In this document: in pieces, positions 41,570 through 54,100 of the stretch
Position numbering within the stretch: position 1 is the first letter of the stretch
How the letters are laid out: each line of letters begins with the position of its first letter
NCBI GenBank assembly: GCA_034437755.1
Contig: DAOTTV010000041.1
Coordinates: forward strand, 1 to 60,248
Length of the DNA: 60,248 bases
Direction of reading: 5' to 3'
DNA from: JAUZRW01 sp034437755
GTDB lineage: Bacteria; Chloroflexota; Anaerolineae; Aggregatilineales; Phototrophicaceae
Made by a program: the position numbers and the translations under genes
Notes under the pieces: model-generated
What the model was told of the DNA's origin: nothing
What the model saw: the letters and a program-made list of their open reading frames with translations, nothing else
The model's database searches: none

Positions 41570-43513
41570 TTACTCGCCACCCTCATCGCTGAGCGGAATC
41601 GTTGCATATTGCCCCTGTGGATTGCCCAGCTCATCGACGATATTCGCATTGACAAACGAAGGTTGATCGCCAGTCCCTAGTTGATACAGCGACACGCGCA
41701 ATTCGCTCGCGTCCGCTGGCGTGGATAGCGTGACCCACGTCAACAAGCGATCTCCCGCGCACCAATGCCGACCATGCCAGAAGCGCGTATCATGCTGGGC
41801 GATGCGCTCGCCCGTCGCCGTGAACAATTGACTGCTGTACTGATAATCGAGTCCAGCGCGGCGCTCTGGTAAATCCCACGCGAGTATCAAGCGCGTCTCC
41901 TCGAACTTATACCCCGTTAGTTGAACGCCACTATCGAAAGTCACAGGCGCAATCGGGATGACATCCGCGGCGATTGGCGGTGATTCCGACCATGCGTAGC
42001 GCGTGTAGGTCTCGGACGCGCCGCGTGTCGCGTGCGCTTGGGCGCGATCATTGCGATACAAGCGTCCCACGCCAGCTCCGGGCATCGCCGGCGTTTGCAA
42101 AACAGCGAACGCTTGCACGGGCTGTACGGCGTATCCATCGCCTGTCAGCGTCCGTACACAACGCACGTCATCCTGCAAAAGCACATCCCAGACGACTGAC
42201 TCATGATGTAAATCCCACGCCATGCCATCGCTTAACACGACTACATCGTCAAATGTCGCTAGATCATCGGCGATCGTTTGCAAGTCATGCAAGGGGATCG
42301 TGAAGCCCGGATAGGCAATCGGCGTGCGATCGACATAGCGCAATACGCCCCGCCAGTAAATGCTCTGTGTCAACAAGATCACCGCGACCGCTATCAGCAC
42401 GATCGATTGTCCGCGGGGTTGCAAGGGCACAATGCGACTGATTTGATCGGTGGCGATGGCGACTAGCAGAATCAAGGCCGGAATACTGGCGATGAAATAG
42501 TGATTGTGAACGTCGGTCACGCCCGTTATCAGGGCGAACGCCGGCAAGAAGGCCCATACCAACAAGAACGGCGCGAGGGGGCGGTATCGCTGGCGGTAAA
42601 GCAGACCGATACCGATCAGCATCAGCCCGAACAAAATCCACCATAGCGACACCGGCGGCACCGCTTGATTCATGGTGCTTGTCTGTGCCGGTGCGAGAAT
42701 ATTCGCCATCCCATAGCCCGTGACTAGCTCGAACAGGCTGACGACGGGCGCAAGTGTCAACGAGATGCTCCCACTCGCCGACGACGTAGCGAAGGCTTCT
42801 GTGAGGCGTGCGGGATTGGCTTGGAGGGCTTGTGTCAAGCCGATGGCATACGGCACGAGGGTCAACGCGCCTAAGATCACACTGATGCCCAGTGCGCCCC
42901 AGTCGATTTGCTTGCGCCCCATCAGCACGATCACGATGTATGCGGGTAATAGTGCCCACGCCGCGAAGTGTATCTGGAACGCGAAGAGCAAGACGGGCAG
43001 GGCGATTGCCTGTGCCCACGGACGCGACTTTTTCTCCGCGAAGCCCAGCAATGCCAGCCCGAAGCCGATCAATACGAACGGCGTGTGATAATCCTGCGCC
43101 CATATTTTACGGCTGTAAAGGACGGCATAGGGCGCGACCGCGTAGGCTAACCCCGCCACTAGCGCGACTGTGCGCCCCAGATAGCGATGGGCTAGCCCCC
43201 ACAGCAAGGCGACCCCGACCACGTTCCACGTCATGATCGCGTAGATGACGGTCATCGGGTCGCTATCGAGTGCGAAGATTGGCAGGAGCGCATAGACGCT
43301 CATCGGTGGATTAGGCACGCCGACCGACGAGTTGATGCCTGTCCAGTACCATGCGTCACCCGCGACGATGTCCTGCGCCAGCGATGCCAGCATCGCATCA
43401 TCGTGGAAAAACTCGACGATGCCAGCTTGCCCATAGCGTAAAATCGCCGCGATGAATACGATAATCACCAGCAACAAACCATCGCGGCGCTCGATGCGGT
43501 GCGTCGTCAGCAT
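41570..43513 (-). CDS. GT39-like GT-C glycosyltransferase
   Basis: A 647-residue polytopic protein. The first helix GLLLVIIVFIAAILRYGQAG is followed by VEFFHDDAMLASLAQDIVAG, with the Asp pair expected for the ArnT/PMT-like catalytic loop. VPNPPMSVYALLP and about ten helices follow. The C-terminal extracytoplasmic part has a beta module (about 524-645: VQLTGYKFEETRLILAWDLP, then LDYQYSSQLFTATGERIAQH). It is the last gene of the minus-strand operon (60005 to 41570), 22 nt after the Agl23-like gene. It should move a sugar from a polyprenyl-linked donor to a surface acceptor. Confidence 0.75.
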   Translation of the reverse strand: MLTTHRIERRDGLLLVIIVFIAAILRYGQAGIVEFFHDDAMLASLAQDIVAGDAWYWTGINSSVGVPNPPMSVYALLPIFALDSDPMTVIYAIMTWNVVGVALLWGLAHRYLGRTVALVAGLAYAVAPYAVLYSRKIWAQDYHTPFVLIGFGLALLGFAEKKSRPWAQAIALPVLLFAFQIHFAAWALLPAYIVIVLMGRKQIDWGALGISVILGALTLVPYAIGLTQALQANPARLTEAFATSSASGSISLTLAPVVSLFELVTGYGMANILAPAQTSTMNQAVPPVSLWWILFGLMLIGIGLLYRQRYRPLAPFLLVWAFLPAFALITGVTDVHNHYFIASIPALILLVAIATDQISRIVPLQPRGQSIVLIAVAVILLTQSIYWRGVLRYVDRTPIAYPGFTIPLHDLQTIADDLATFDDVVVLSDGMAWDLHHESVVWDVLLQDDVRCVRTLTGDGYAVQPVQAFAVLQTPAMPGAGVGRLYRNDRAQAHATRGASETYTRYAWSESPPIAADVIPIAPVTFDSGVQLTGYKFEETRLILAWDLPERRAGLDYQYSSQLFTATGERIAQHDTRFWHGRHWCAGDRLLTWVTLSTPADASELRVSLYQLGTGDQPSFVNANIVDELGNPQGQYATIPLSDEGGE

Positions 43514-43535
43514 CGCTCTATCCTAGCATTGCCGA

Positions 43536-45506
43536 TCATCGCGCCGCTTGCCGTTCACTCTGCGGGATACCGTCATACACATCGACGCGCACCCATAGTA
43601 CGACGACATCCTGCGGAATGTTGAGCGGGCGCGTATCACGTCCGATATACCACCCCACCCAATCCACCGGACGCAGATACCCCATCTGCCAGCGCTCACG
43701 ACTGGCGAAGCTCTGCCCGACGTAGCTCCCCTGTAGATCGGGGTCTTCGCTAGCGACGGGTAAGAGCGCTAACTCAGCACGCTGGGCATCGGCAATTGTC
43801 GATGCAAAACGCGCATTCTCGTAATCGCGCAACAACCACGCGATCAGACCGTCGTCGTCGATGGCATCACCGCCAGACTGCACGATGACGATCGGCAGGT
43901 TTGGCTCGCCGCGACGATCGCGTAGGGCCAGCTCGAACAGCGTCTCGCGCAGGTCATACGCATCGGCTGGGGTCGCATCGCCCGACCATAACTCCTGCGA
44001 CTCATGCGCGTTGGTGACAATCGCATTCCAGCCCGTGCCCATGCCGCTCCCCAGCATAAAGACGAAAAACCCGATGCCAAGCGCTTGCAGGGCGCTGATA
44101 TTGCCCCACATGCTGGCGATACCGAAGAAGGTCACCAGAATGAACATGCTCGTAATCACCGCCCAGATCACACTGCGGATGAACAGCGCATAGCGCACGT
44201 CGAATAGAATCGTCAGCGTGGCATCATCCGGCAAGGTCAGCAACTCGCGTCCGATCGTTTGCAAATGCACATTGAGCATCAGCAGTAGGCTGAGAATCAC
44301 CAATCCCCACGCCCATTTGAGCCACCAGTAACGGTTCTCGTCGTCCACATCAGGATAGATCGACCGTCGATATAAGAATAAAGGCGCATGGTTGATGACC
44401 AACTCGCGCCCGATGACGGATGCCAACCACATCGCCGGTAGCAAGAACCACAGTGCATCGGCGGGCGTATTGCCGCGATAGATGAACAGCATCGCAAAGC
44501 CGACGACTGCCCACACAATGGCGAAACGTTCGATCAGCCTCGCGCGATTATCGATGACTAGCCATGTACCAGCGATGACCGCGAAAATCAAAAGGAGCGG
44601 GTTATAAACGAACGCCGTCAGCAAGGCCCACACCGGCGATAGCGTATCCGGCGCCGGGCGGAAAAAGCCCACGACCCCACTGCCGAAACTATCTGCGACC
44701 ACCGTCAAGCCGGCGGGGTAGAGCATCAAGCCTGATCCCACCAACAGCACCACCGCGCCGATGATAATCACCATCATCTGGTCGGGTAATTGCTGGGCTA
44801 CATCGCGCACCGCTAGCAATAGTTCGTCGCCGGGCGTATCGCGCTCTTCAGGGGCGCGGGCGATCTCCCACCACAGCGTTACCACAACTGACACGCCCAG
44901 TATGATGAGCAGGGGAAGTGCGCCACTATCGCTGAGGAACAAGAACGCCCCGAACCAGCCCGCCAGCCACAGCGCGTCGCGCGTGGATCGGCGCTCCCAA
45001 TAACGCCAGCCCTGCCACAGCATTATCAGCGTGACGATCATCAGCCACAAGCTACCATCAGCTGTACGGGCGGCGGCGAATGTCAGCGGCGAGAAGGCCA
45101 GCAACGCGCTCCAGATGAAAGTTTGCTCGCTTCCGAAGCGATCGCGGAATAAGAGCGGCGCTAGTATCAAGAGGATGCCCGCGATCACCCCCGGCAAACG
45201 GGCGGCGGCTTCGGTCGCGCCGAACACGCTGAAGCTGATGACCTGCAACAGATGTGTGATCGGGCTTGCGGGTGATTGTGGATCGCCGATCGCGTCTGGG
45301 TTGACCACATGATACGCCGCGAGTGTCTCGGTCGCCTCGCGATCGCTGAAAGGCACGTCGCCCAGCACCGCTAGACGTAAGATCAGCGCGATGGCGATCA
45401 GCGATAAGTAAGCGATGAACTCGCCGGAGATGTTCAGCGCGATGGGTGTACCTGTGCTTTGGGATTGTTCTGGGTTCACAGCTTGCATAAGTCTCTCGTT
45501 ACTCAT
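43536..45506 (-). CDS. Agl23-like flippase-associated GT-C protein
   Basis: A 656-residue polytopic protein resembling TIGR03663 (flippase activity-associated protein Agl23). The first helix (FIAYLSLIAIALILRLAVLG) is followed by DVPFSDREATETLAAYHVVN, whose Asp/Glu motif lies in the outer loop, then ASPITHLLQVISFSVFGATE and AARLPGVIAGILLILAPLLF, the usual GT39 order. The C-terminal 170 residues are soluble. The stop lies 22 nt before the next GT-C gene and the start 55 nt after the DUF2298 gene. In archaea Agl23-like genes sit in N-glycosylation clusters; by analogy this points to surface glycoprotein assembly. Confidence 0.72.
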   Translation of the reverse strand: MSNERLMQAVNPEQSQSTGTPIALNISGEFIAYLSLIAIALILRLAVLGDVPFSDREATETLAAYHVVNPDAIGDPQSPASPITHLLQVISFSVFGATEAAARLPGVIAGILLILAPLLFRDRFGSEQTFIWSALLAFSPLTFAAARTADGSLWLMIVTLIMLWQGWRYWERRSTRDALWLAGWFGAFLFLSDSGALPLLIILGVSVVVTLWWEIARAPEERDTPGDELLLAVRDVAQQLPDQMMVIIIGAVVLLVGSGLMLYPAGLTVVADSFGSGVVGFFRPAPDTLSPVWALLTAFVYNPLLLIFAVIAGTWLVIDNRARLIERFAIVWAVVGFAMLFIYRGNTPADALWFLLPAMWLASVIGRELVINHAPLFLYRRSIYPDVDDENRYWWLKWAWGLVILSLLLMLNVHLQTIGRELLTLPDDATLTILFDVRYALFIRSVIWAVITSMFILVTFFGIASMWGNISALQALGIGFFVFMLGSGMGTGWNAIVTNAHESQELWSGDATPADAYDLRETLFELALRDRRGEPNLPIVIVQSGGDAIDDDGLIAWLLRDYENARFASTIADAQRAELALLPVASEDPDLQGSYVGQSFASRERWQMGYLRPVDWVGWYIGRDTRPLNIPQDVVVLWVRVDVYDGIPQSERQAAR

Positions 45507-45561
45507 TGATTGCAGATGAAAACCGTCAAATCAGACGATAGCCGACACGCCTGTGTTAGCG

Positions 45562-48132
45562 TCAATTGCGCGATAACAGCGCGTGCGACGTGACGCGGTA
45601 GACCCGCGCTGTGCCGTATTCACAGACGATGGGCAGTTGTTCGCGGAATTTCTCTTCGCCGGCAGAGCCGTATTGTTGCTGTTCGGTTGCGCCGAACATG
45701 ATGTAATCAATATCATAACGCTCGATGATGTCCCGCGCGACATCCCAGCGCAAATCGGTGTAGAGTTCTTGAATATCCTGTGGGCGCGCGCCGACGGTCG
45801 CGTTATACGTTGGGCCGCGCCATTGCCCTTGATGACCGCGCCAACCCAGCACGATCGGAATACCGGTGATCGACCCGACCCGTGCATAGTGCGAGCGGTA
45901 GGCGTGTAGTTCGGCTTCGGCAACCACCGCATCATCGCCCTCGACCAGATCGGCAAGGCACATGACCGCGTCGTAATCGTCCTGCGTCAGCGGCATTTGC
46001 GACGTGCCATCGAGCGTCAGCACGGGGTCGGTCTGCGTGCGCTTGCCATTCTCGACCCAACCGCGTGTGTAAAAGCCGAAAATCAGATAGGGTAGGGTGA
46101 GCAGTACCACACCGACCACCAGCACCGACATACCCGCCGGCATCCAGCGTGTGGGACGATGTGCGTCATCAGATGCGAAGAAGGCAGATACGCCGAAAGC
46201 GGCGGCGATCCCGAACACAATCCACGCCTGATAGTAGAACTTGAAGATTGTGTTGATGCGTACACCGAAGTTATCGCGTAGATAGACGAACTCCGGAATC
46301 AGCGTTAACGAGAAGCCGATACCCACCAGCAAGAGCGCGAAACCCGTCGCTGGTGAATAGGGAGCGCTTCGGTCGTGCGTGTCGGCGCGTCGGGGCGGGA
46401 ACAAGCGCCCGACGATCATGCCGATGCCCACCAGCAACACGAGTGCGGTTAAGCTATAGGTGATGCGACGCTCGATAATCAGCGGCAGAACTTGTTGCCA
46501 TGTGCCATAGGGCGCGATGAAACGCTCGACCGTCTGGCGAGCAACTGGCGAGACGTAGCCCACGCCGACCAGCAAGAGCATGAGCGTCAGCAAGCCTAGC
46601 ACTAGCCCCAGCGGCACAATCAGCGCGAGGCGCGTATTAAAGCGCTCCTGTCGAACAGCCCGCCGTGTTTCCAGTGCCAAAAACGGAAACAGAATCAGCA
46701 GTTGCCAGCCGAACATCAGGAAGAAGCGGCGGAAGTGCGTCGGATAGACGATATTCGGCACGAAGCCTGACGCTTGCGAGCGGAATCCGATCAAGAACGG
46801 CAGATAGGCGATCACGGCGATGAATAGCAACTGCCCGCCGAAAATTATCAGCCTCAGCCAATCGTCGCTAGCGAGCGCACCCCGCCGCAACAAACGCCGC
46901 AGAGCATCCGCGCCGACTAACGCCGCCAGATAGATCGGGCCGTCCCATGTGTTGAGGAAGATCAAGCCACCGATAATGATGCCGTAGAACAGAATCTGAT
47001 AGCGATTGGGATCGCGCGCGCTGAGGACGATATTCAGCGCGGTGCCGATTGCCAGCACGACGAAGGGTAACGCCAGCACATGCGGGTGGACATCGCCCAG
47101 CACGAAGCTAAACGCCGGAAATTCGTCGATCGGTTGCGGGTGGCTTGCCATCTGCCCGTTGAGATCATAATCCGTCAACACGCGACTCGGGCGGAACCAC
47201 CACCAGAAGGCCCAATCCTGTGCATGGGTGATCGGAGTCGTGATCGCCAGCGGGTCATTCTGCTGGAAATCCGCTTGTTGGGCGGGGTCGATCGTGCGGT
47301 CTTGCACGCCCCAGAAGTTGAAGTAACTGGTGGGTAGCGAGCGCGTGTTATACGGCACTTCGATCAGAGGCGTGTAGAGATTGCCCAACAGTAGCACGAA
47401 TGCTAGCGCTAGCCCGCCCGTGATGAGCGCCGCCGATGCACCGGATCGCTTGCTCTGCGGAGCCTGATCATCACGGGCTGTGCGCGATTGCACCAGATTC
47501 ACCGCTACACCGAACACGTTTTGTCCGGTGAGGGCGAACAAGAGCGATAACATCATGCTGAAGGCTAGACCACTGCCGATGTTGCTCAACTTCGCCAGCA
47601 TCGCCGTCATGATATAGCCGAAGTGATAGTAACTGATCGAATAACCTGCGAGCCATGGGTCATTCGGCGGGAAGGTATCGCTCCGCATGATGCCGCTGAT
47701 GAACGCCAGTTCCATCGGCTTCTCGGTGGTACTCGTATCAGGATTGAAGGCACGATACGTCATCAAAGTGGCGAACAGGACGACGAAAATAATCTCACCG
47801 ATGAGAATCGTCCAGCGATGCTTGCGCCAATATGCGCGCCAGTCGATATCCTCCCGCAATCGGACGTATGCCACCAGCGCGATCACCAGCACGATCACCC
47901 ACGCGACTAGCATCCCGCCGACGCTGTTCTGCACGAAACCGAAGCTCGCCAGCAACCAGAACACGAAGCCGATCAAGAGCATCCCGACGCTACGCGCGAG
48001 CGTGATTCCCATATCCGGCAAGCCCCTGAACAAGCGTACGCACAGCGGGAACACTGTCAAACCGGCGCTGGTGACCAGTAGCCACCACACGGGTAAGAGA
48101 TAGCCTTCGCTGATGATCCAATCGAGTATCAT
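45562..48132 (-). CDS. DUF2298 (Chlor_Arch_YYY) membrane protein
   Basis: An 856-residue polytopic protein. Family landmarks: TTEKPMELAFISGIMRSDTF (about residue 135), NDPWLAGYSISYYHFGYIM, DEFPAFSFVLGDVHPHVLAL (about 346), LNTWDGPIYL (about 399), NTIFKFYYQAW (about 632) and a soluble C terminus with VLGWRGHQGQWRG and DIDYIMFGATEQQQYG. The same landmarks in the same order appear in the C-terminal half of the next gene upstream (48147-54122), so the two are tandem paralogs. DUF2298 proteins are found in Chloroflexota and archaea and are thought to be GT-C-type glycosyltransferases; their substrates are unknown. Start ATG at 48132, 14 nt after the giant gene. Confidence 0.88.
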   Translation of the reverse strand: MILDWIISEGYLLPVWWLLVTSAGLTVFPLCVRLFRGLPDMGITLARSVGMLLIGFVFWLLASFGFVQNSVGGMLVAWVIVLVIALVAYVRLREDIDWRAYWRKHRWTILIGEIIFVVLFATLMTYRAFNPDTSTTEKPMELAFISGIMRSDTFPPNDPWLAGYSISYYHFGYIMTAMLAKLSNIGSGLAFSMMLSLLFALTGQNVFGVAVNLVQSRTARDDQAPQSKRSGASAALITGGLALAFVLLLGNLYTPLIEVPYNTRSLPTSYFNFWGVQDRTIDPAQQADFQQNDPLAITTPITHAQDWAFWWWFRPSRVLTDYDLNGQMASHPQPIDEFPAFSFVLGDVHPHVLALPFVVLAIGTALNIVLSARDPNRYQILFYGIIIGGLIFLNTWDGPIYLAALVGADALRRLLRRGALASDDWLRLIIFGGQLLFIAVIAYLPFLIGFRSQASGFVPNIVYPTHFRRFFLMFGWQLLILFPFLALETRRAVRQERFNTRLALIVPLGLVLGLLTLMLLLVGVGYVSPVARQTVERFIAPYGTWQQVLPLIIERRITYSLTALVLLVGIGMIVGRLFPPRRADTHDRSAPYSPATGFALLLVGIGFSLTLIPEFVYLRDNFGVRINTIFKFYYQAWIVFGIAAAFGVSAFFASDDAHRPTRWMPAGMSVLVVGVVLLTLPYLIFGFYTRGWVENGKRTQTDPVLTLDGTSQMPLTQDDYDAVMCLADLVEGDDAVVAEAELHAYRSHYARVGSITGIPIVLGWRGHQGQWRGPTYNATVGARPQDIQELYTDLRWDVARDIIERYDIDYIMFGATEQQQYGSAGEEKFREQLPIVCEYGTARVYRVTSHALLSRN

Positions 48133-48146
48133 TCTGTATCCTCGTC

Positions 48147-51100
48147 CTAATTATCGGCTGTTTCTGCTTCGTTGGTCTGTAAGGCGCTCAGGGTCTCATC
48201 ATCCACGCGATAGATGCGCCGGTCGGTTGTATCGCTGAGAATATCGAGAACGTTCGCTCGTTCCAGCTGTACCAGACCATCATAGACCGTCGGCGCGAAG
48301 ATTTGTAATTGTGGTAGGTTATGCGCGACGATGAACGGCACGTCATACGTGGCTAGTACGTCGATCGCGTCCGTCACATCGACTTCATTAGGGTTATACT
48401 CGTCCAGCAAGCCTTCGCTCGCGGCATAAGGCATCATCTGCTCGCGGTCTAAGCCCAGCGCGTCGAAGAACGCGTCGTGATGCAGGGCGAACGTGTCGAG
48501 TTCATCCTGCTGAACATGATAAACCGTGCCTACGCCATGCTCGAAGGCGACCTCCAGCAGACCGAGCGTGACCATCATATCGAACTTCGCCAGCGCGTCA
48601 CCTGCGTAGATACTACGCTCCATATCGCTGACGATCAGGTATTCAACCTCGTAATGGCGCAAGATTGTGATCGCCGCTGGAATATCGAGCGTCTCGTAGA
48701 CGAATTTGACGTTGCGCTCGCGTTGTTCCACGATTTGCGTCAGCGGACTCAGCGTTCGTTGCTGGCGTTGATGCCAGTTCCAGCCCAGCACAGCTGGCAA
48801 GCCGGTGTTGATGCTGATGCGCCCGTTATAACGATACTCGCTGGCGGCACTGCGCCCTTCTAAGATGACCGGCGTGCCGGCGACGTTTTCCTGCAACCAG
48901 CGAATGATGTGATAATCGCTCTCAAGCTCGATCGGGATCGCATAATCGAGTAGCCAGTGCTGGGCATACTGCATGTAATCCAACCCGTTGAGGGTGAGCG
49001 GCGTTTCTTCGGCGGCGAAGCGGTCGTACATCCGCGCCCGTATTGCCATAATCGGGAACATCATCGCGATCGCCAGCATGATGATGATCGGCGTATACCA
49101 AGCCCAGCGCAGGCGGGACGACCAGACATCCGAATGATCGAACACCCAAGCAAATGCCGCACCACCGGCGACACTCAGCAAGAGCCACGCCTGTATGTAG
49201 AACTTGAATACCGTATTCTGGCGACCAATGTCACCGGCGACGACCACGACTTCTACGCCCAGAGTCAGCGCCAGTGCGAGACCGATCGCCACCAGCACGA
49301 AACGCATGGCTTCGCCCTGATCGGGGCGGAAGAACAGCAGAGTCAGCCAGACGATGAGCGGCATCACGATCAACGCGACCTGATACTCGATCGCGGCGGC
49401 GACCAGCGCGAGGAGCAAGATCACCCCGATGATGCCCGCCCCCGCCAAGAGCCAATAGCCCTGTCCCGTCAACGCCCGGACGTGTGTCTCACGAAGCCAA
49501 CGCGCCGTATCCCACGCGAACAGCGAGACAATCAAGAACAGGAATAAGCCGTAAATGTGAAAGTACGACCAGAACGGCGTTTTGCCGAATTCCCACACTT
49601 GCACGCTGTTATAAATCGACGCATACCATGCCATATACGGCGCAACCGACCAAATTGCCAGCGTGATGAAGCCGCCGACGTAAATCAGCATGTGCAGGAT
49701 GGCATCGCGCGCGAGAGTGCGCCAGCGTTGCCACCACGCATAGCCCAGCCCGACAATGCCGAAAATCATGAAGGTTGGATAATCCCAGGTGTTGACGGCG
49801 CGCATCATGCCGACACTTGCCGCCCCTAAGGCGACCGCCAGCGCAATCCCCGCGAAGCGGCGTGGATCACGGCGGGCGGCGATGACTTCGTGCAAGATGA
49901 CCGCCATCACGAAGAGCATGATGGGCATGTTAATCATGTGGGCGTGCAGATCGCCATAGATGAACGTGAACGCGGGCATCTCGTTGATGGCGTTGCCGCC
50001 GACCCCCGGCGTTTCGTTCATGATGCGCGTCGGTGCCCAGTACCAGCGATTCGACCCGATCGGGAGCGGTTGCCCGCTCACTGCCGCCGGAATCCCCTTG
50101 AAGATACTGCTCCACAGATGCGAGAAGGCGTGCCATTCATAGCGCACGTTGTCGATGATGTTGGCGTTCTCTGCCCGTTCGACAATGCGCGTGTAGTCCG
50201 CGCCAGTTGCGGCTTGCGCGTGTTCAGCTTGATATTGATCCATCAGGTAATCTTGCAAGCCTTCAGGGCGCGAGTACCCGCCTAGCTGAGCGAAACCCTC
50301 GACCAAAATCACACGCGGGACATCCAGATTGCCCAGCACAACGCACAACATCAGCGCGGCGATGCCCGCCACCCACGGATTGCCCGTGCGGTTACCTTGC
50401 TTGTGGCGGTCGCCCACTCGGTTGCGCCAAGCCCCGATGACGTTGTATGCCACCGAGAACGCGCCCATGCCCGTCAGCGCAAAGACTGTCGGCACTAGCA
50501 AATTATAGGCGAACGCCGGCACGATCTTCAGCAAGAGTACCGGCACGCCGACGATCACATAGCCCACGTAATAGTAATTGATGAAGCCGCCCGCGTACCA
50601 TGGATCGTACGTCGGGAAAATCGTACTGCGAAGCACCGCGTTGAAATACGCGAAGTCCATCGGCTTCTCGCCGCCCATGGGATGATGCCACAGGTCAGGG
50701 TTGGTCAGGCGCACGCCGATAAGGGCGAGGAACAGCACCAGCGTCAGTATCTCGAAGCCGAGCAGGTTGCGCCATTGCTCGCGTAGATAAGTGCGGAATT
50801 CTGTGCGCCGCGTGTAGACAATCCACCCGCTGACCAGTGCCAGCACTAGCATCAGCACGAATAATCCCCCCTGATTCCAGACCGGCACGCGCGCGCTACT
50901 CAACACCCATGCGACCCAACCAAGGATGAACAAGCCCATGATTTTGGCGGCATTATACCCACGATCGGCGAGGCGCGGCAGTGCGACGAACAAGAGCGGG
51001 AAAGCCAGCCACCCGATGACGACGATCAACGCCCACCACACGACCACGCCCAGCGCTTGATGACGATTCAGCAAGCTATTATTAGCGAAACGTTGCGCCC

Positions 51101-54100
51101 ATGTGCCGCCTTCGGTCTGCGTTTGCCACATATCATCGTAGAATTGCAGGGCTGTGGGCGCGGGGTCGGCCTCAAGCGAGTCCCAGTAAACTGCGCCGAC
51201 GATTTGCCCGTTCGGGTCGCTATTGCCAGAGAGTTGTGTGACGCGCCGGATAGGGACGCTGTTCAGGATGAGTTCTGTTTGGTTGTGGTCATATGTATCA
51301 CTCTTGCGGAAGATGAACACTGCCGGATGATCGTATACGTGGAAGGCTTCGTCGGCTTCGAGTTCGTTGAGCCACGCGGGCGAGTCATACGTGGGCAAGT
51401 GCTGGTCACCGACGCTCAAGCCGGCGAATTCGTAGCCTTCCTCAAAGCTGGTGACCAGTTCATAGCCTAGCTCGCCGTTGAATAAAGCATCATAAAAGCG
51501 CGTCGTCAACGGGAAGCGTGCTGGATTGCGCGTTTCGGTATCGTAAAAGCGGTTACTGGTGATGGCGAAGTAATCGCCAACGGCAAGTGCCTCTAGCATG
51601 TTCTCGCGTTTGATTGGCGCATCTTCGGGATATGAGAGCGCGATGTCATACGATTGTAACAGCGAATATGCCGACGACCGCCCGTTGCACGCGTCAAAGC
51701 TCGCCATCCCCGGCACGAGATCATCCGCGAGTGTCAAGCCCGGCAGGCTACAGGTCATGATGGTTGTGATGCGGTCGTCCCAGTCGCCTTCGGTCAGCAT
51801 CACCGCACCCGAGCCGATGATGGCATCGTTGCTATCGTCGGTGATGATCTCAGCTTTGACCAGATACCGCTCGCCGGCTGTGACCGATACCGCTTCATCG
51901 AATACGATGTCGTAGCTATCGCCAAGCGGGTGATTCTCACGGGTGAAGTTGGCGGTCAGCGTCGTTTCTGCCAGCAGTTGCGGCGTGCTATCGACCATGC
52001 GCGAGATCGACACGTAGAGCGTTTCCGGGTCGGGGTCATCGTTCGGGTCAGCGAGATGCGGTGCGTGGAAGTGTGTAATCTCGCCATCCGCCCACGCGGT
52101 GAACTCATCGAGGTAGGGCAAGCCCATCGTATAGCTCGTCGCGAGGTTAATCAGGTCTTCGGGGCTGCGTGCGCCGTTGCCGCTCTGATTACGAAAATCA
52201 ATATTCACAAACGGTGTGTTATCCGGCGCGCCGACAATCTGCGCTGATAAATCGCCGGAGACGTTTTCCCACACCCAGCGCGCCGCCTGTATCCGCGTGA
52301 CTTGATTGCGATAGATGTTTGTGAACATCATGCCCCACAGCACCGTGAAGCCGACGACGACACCCACCAGAATCAGGCTATGGCGCGGCAGAGGCAAGAG
52401 CGCAATCACGAATAGCACCACGCCAGCAACACCGGCGACCGCTAGCGTGGTATCGAGCGCAATGCCACTGTAGAGCGCGTAAGCCGGCATGATCGCCAGC
52501 ACTGCCCCGAACGCCGCTAACATCACCCGTTCCATCTGGTCTCTCTGCTGGCGGATGGTCTCGTATAATGCCCAGCCTGCCAGCACCGCCAGCCCACTGT
52601 ACAGCGGCAAGTAGTAGCGCATCGTCATCACCCACAGCCCGCCAATCCACGCGAAGTACACCAGCACCCATGCGAAAATCAGCAGGTTGCGCGTGGCGAA
52701 TTCTCGCGCCCGTGCGAGCCGTATGCCCGACCACGCGAAACCGAGCCACGCCATCGCACCCGCCGTGATGCCCATGCCCCACAGCAACATATCTTTCAGG
52801 GGCATCAGGTACGATGCACGGTTGACCCACTGCCAGTTCGGCGGAATATCGACAACGCCACTGACGTTGTTGCTACTCTGCTGGGCATCGGCTAGCCAGC
52901 GCATACTAGGAATCATGTGGAAGAATGTCGGGCCGATGAAGGCATAGGGGTTCATAATGCGAAAGGTGATGATTGTCGTGATACCGGCGAGGAATACGCC
53001 GCCGACGTTACGCCAGATGAGTTGTTCGCGCTCATGCCACGACATCTTCGCGGAAAGTGCCGGCGCGGCATTGATCATCCCTGCGAGGACGACCACCCCC
53101 GCCAGCGGGATCACGTTGATGCGTCCGGCGAGGGCGAGACCGAGCGCGATGCCGAACAGCGCGTAATAACGCATCCGTCCGCTATCCTGCACATAGACCG
53201 CCCATAACAGCGCGAGCGCGACCCAGAATGCCGTGATTGCATTGACCGTGCCGAAGTGCGCTTTTTGGATCGGCAAGGGCATCGCCGCATATAGCACCGC
53301 CGCCAATAGCCCGACCCAGTTATTGTGCATCTTGCGCCCGATGAAGAAAATCACGACGATCGTGCCAGTATCGACTAATGCCGAGAAGAAGCGCCAGACC
53401 AGTGTCTCTCCCTGAAAGTCGATACCGGCGATGTCGTTACTCTCAAGTAGCAAGAGCGCGTCGGAGACGATGCGCGTCAGGAACAGCGGGAATGTCCCGT
53501 AGGCATACGTGCCAGCCCCCGCATTATACGGATTATAGCTGGAGCAGGCACTGTCGAAATACCCGCCAACGCCGTCCGTTTGCGGGTAGCGCGCATCACA
53601 GCGCAGGCGTTGAATCGTCGGCGAGGCGATCTCATCTAGCGTGCGTAAACTGCGCGACATCCGCAGTAATTCTCCGGCTTCGTTCGACGCGACGATGATC
53701 CCAGCGACATCACCTGTCATGATGCCTTGCACGGCGGCTTCGCTGGAATCATAAAGCCGAATACGTTCCTCAGGCGCACCGCTCACCCACCAACGCGCGA
53801 CATCCGCGCTCAGCTCATCCGCGACCGCCCCCACGCGCAACGACGAATCATCGCGCAGTTGGAAACCGGCTTCGAGCATCATGTTATTCAAATTCACCAG
53901 AATCGAATGATTTGGAAAACGCTCGGCATCATTCGTGAATTCCAGCCCACCGCCGACGAGTGGCGCGAGATTGCGCGTCAAAAAACGTTCGTCGGGATGT
54001 AAGCTGGCAAAATCATCCCAATTGAGGCTCATAAAGCGGAAGTACCCGCCGAGCGTCACAATCAGCAGGAGTAACAGAGCAGTGATGAGATTGTTGCGAA

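Noticed and set aside
42285..43103. 272-residue open frame on the minus strand
   Set aside because: Another frame inside the GT39-like gene; Arg/Ala-rich low-quality composition typical of a shadow.
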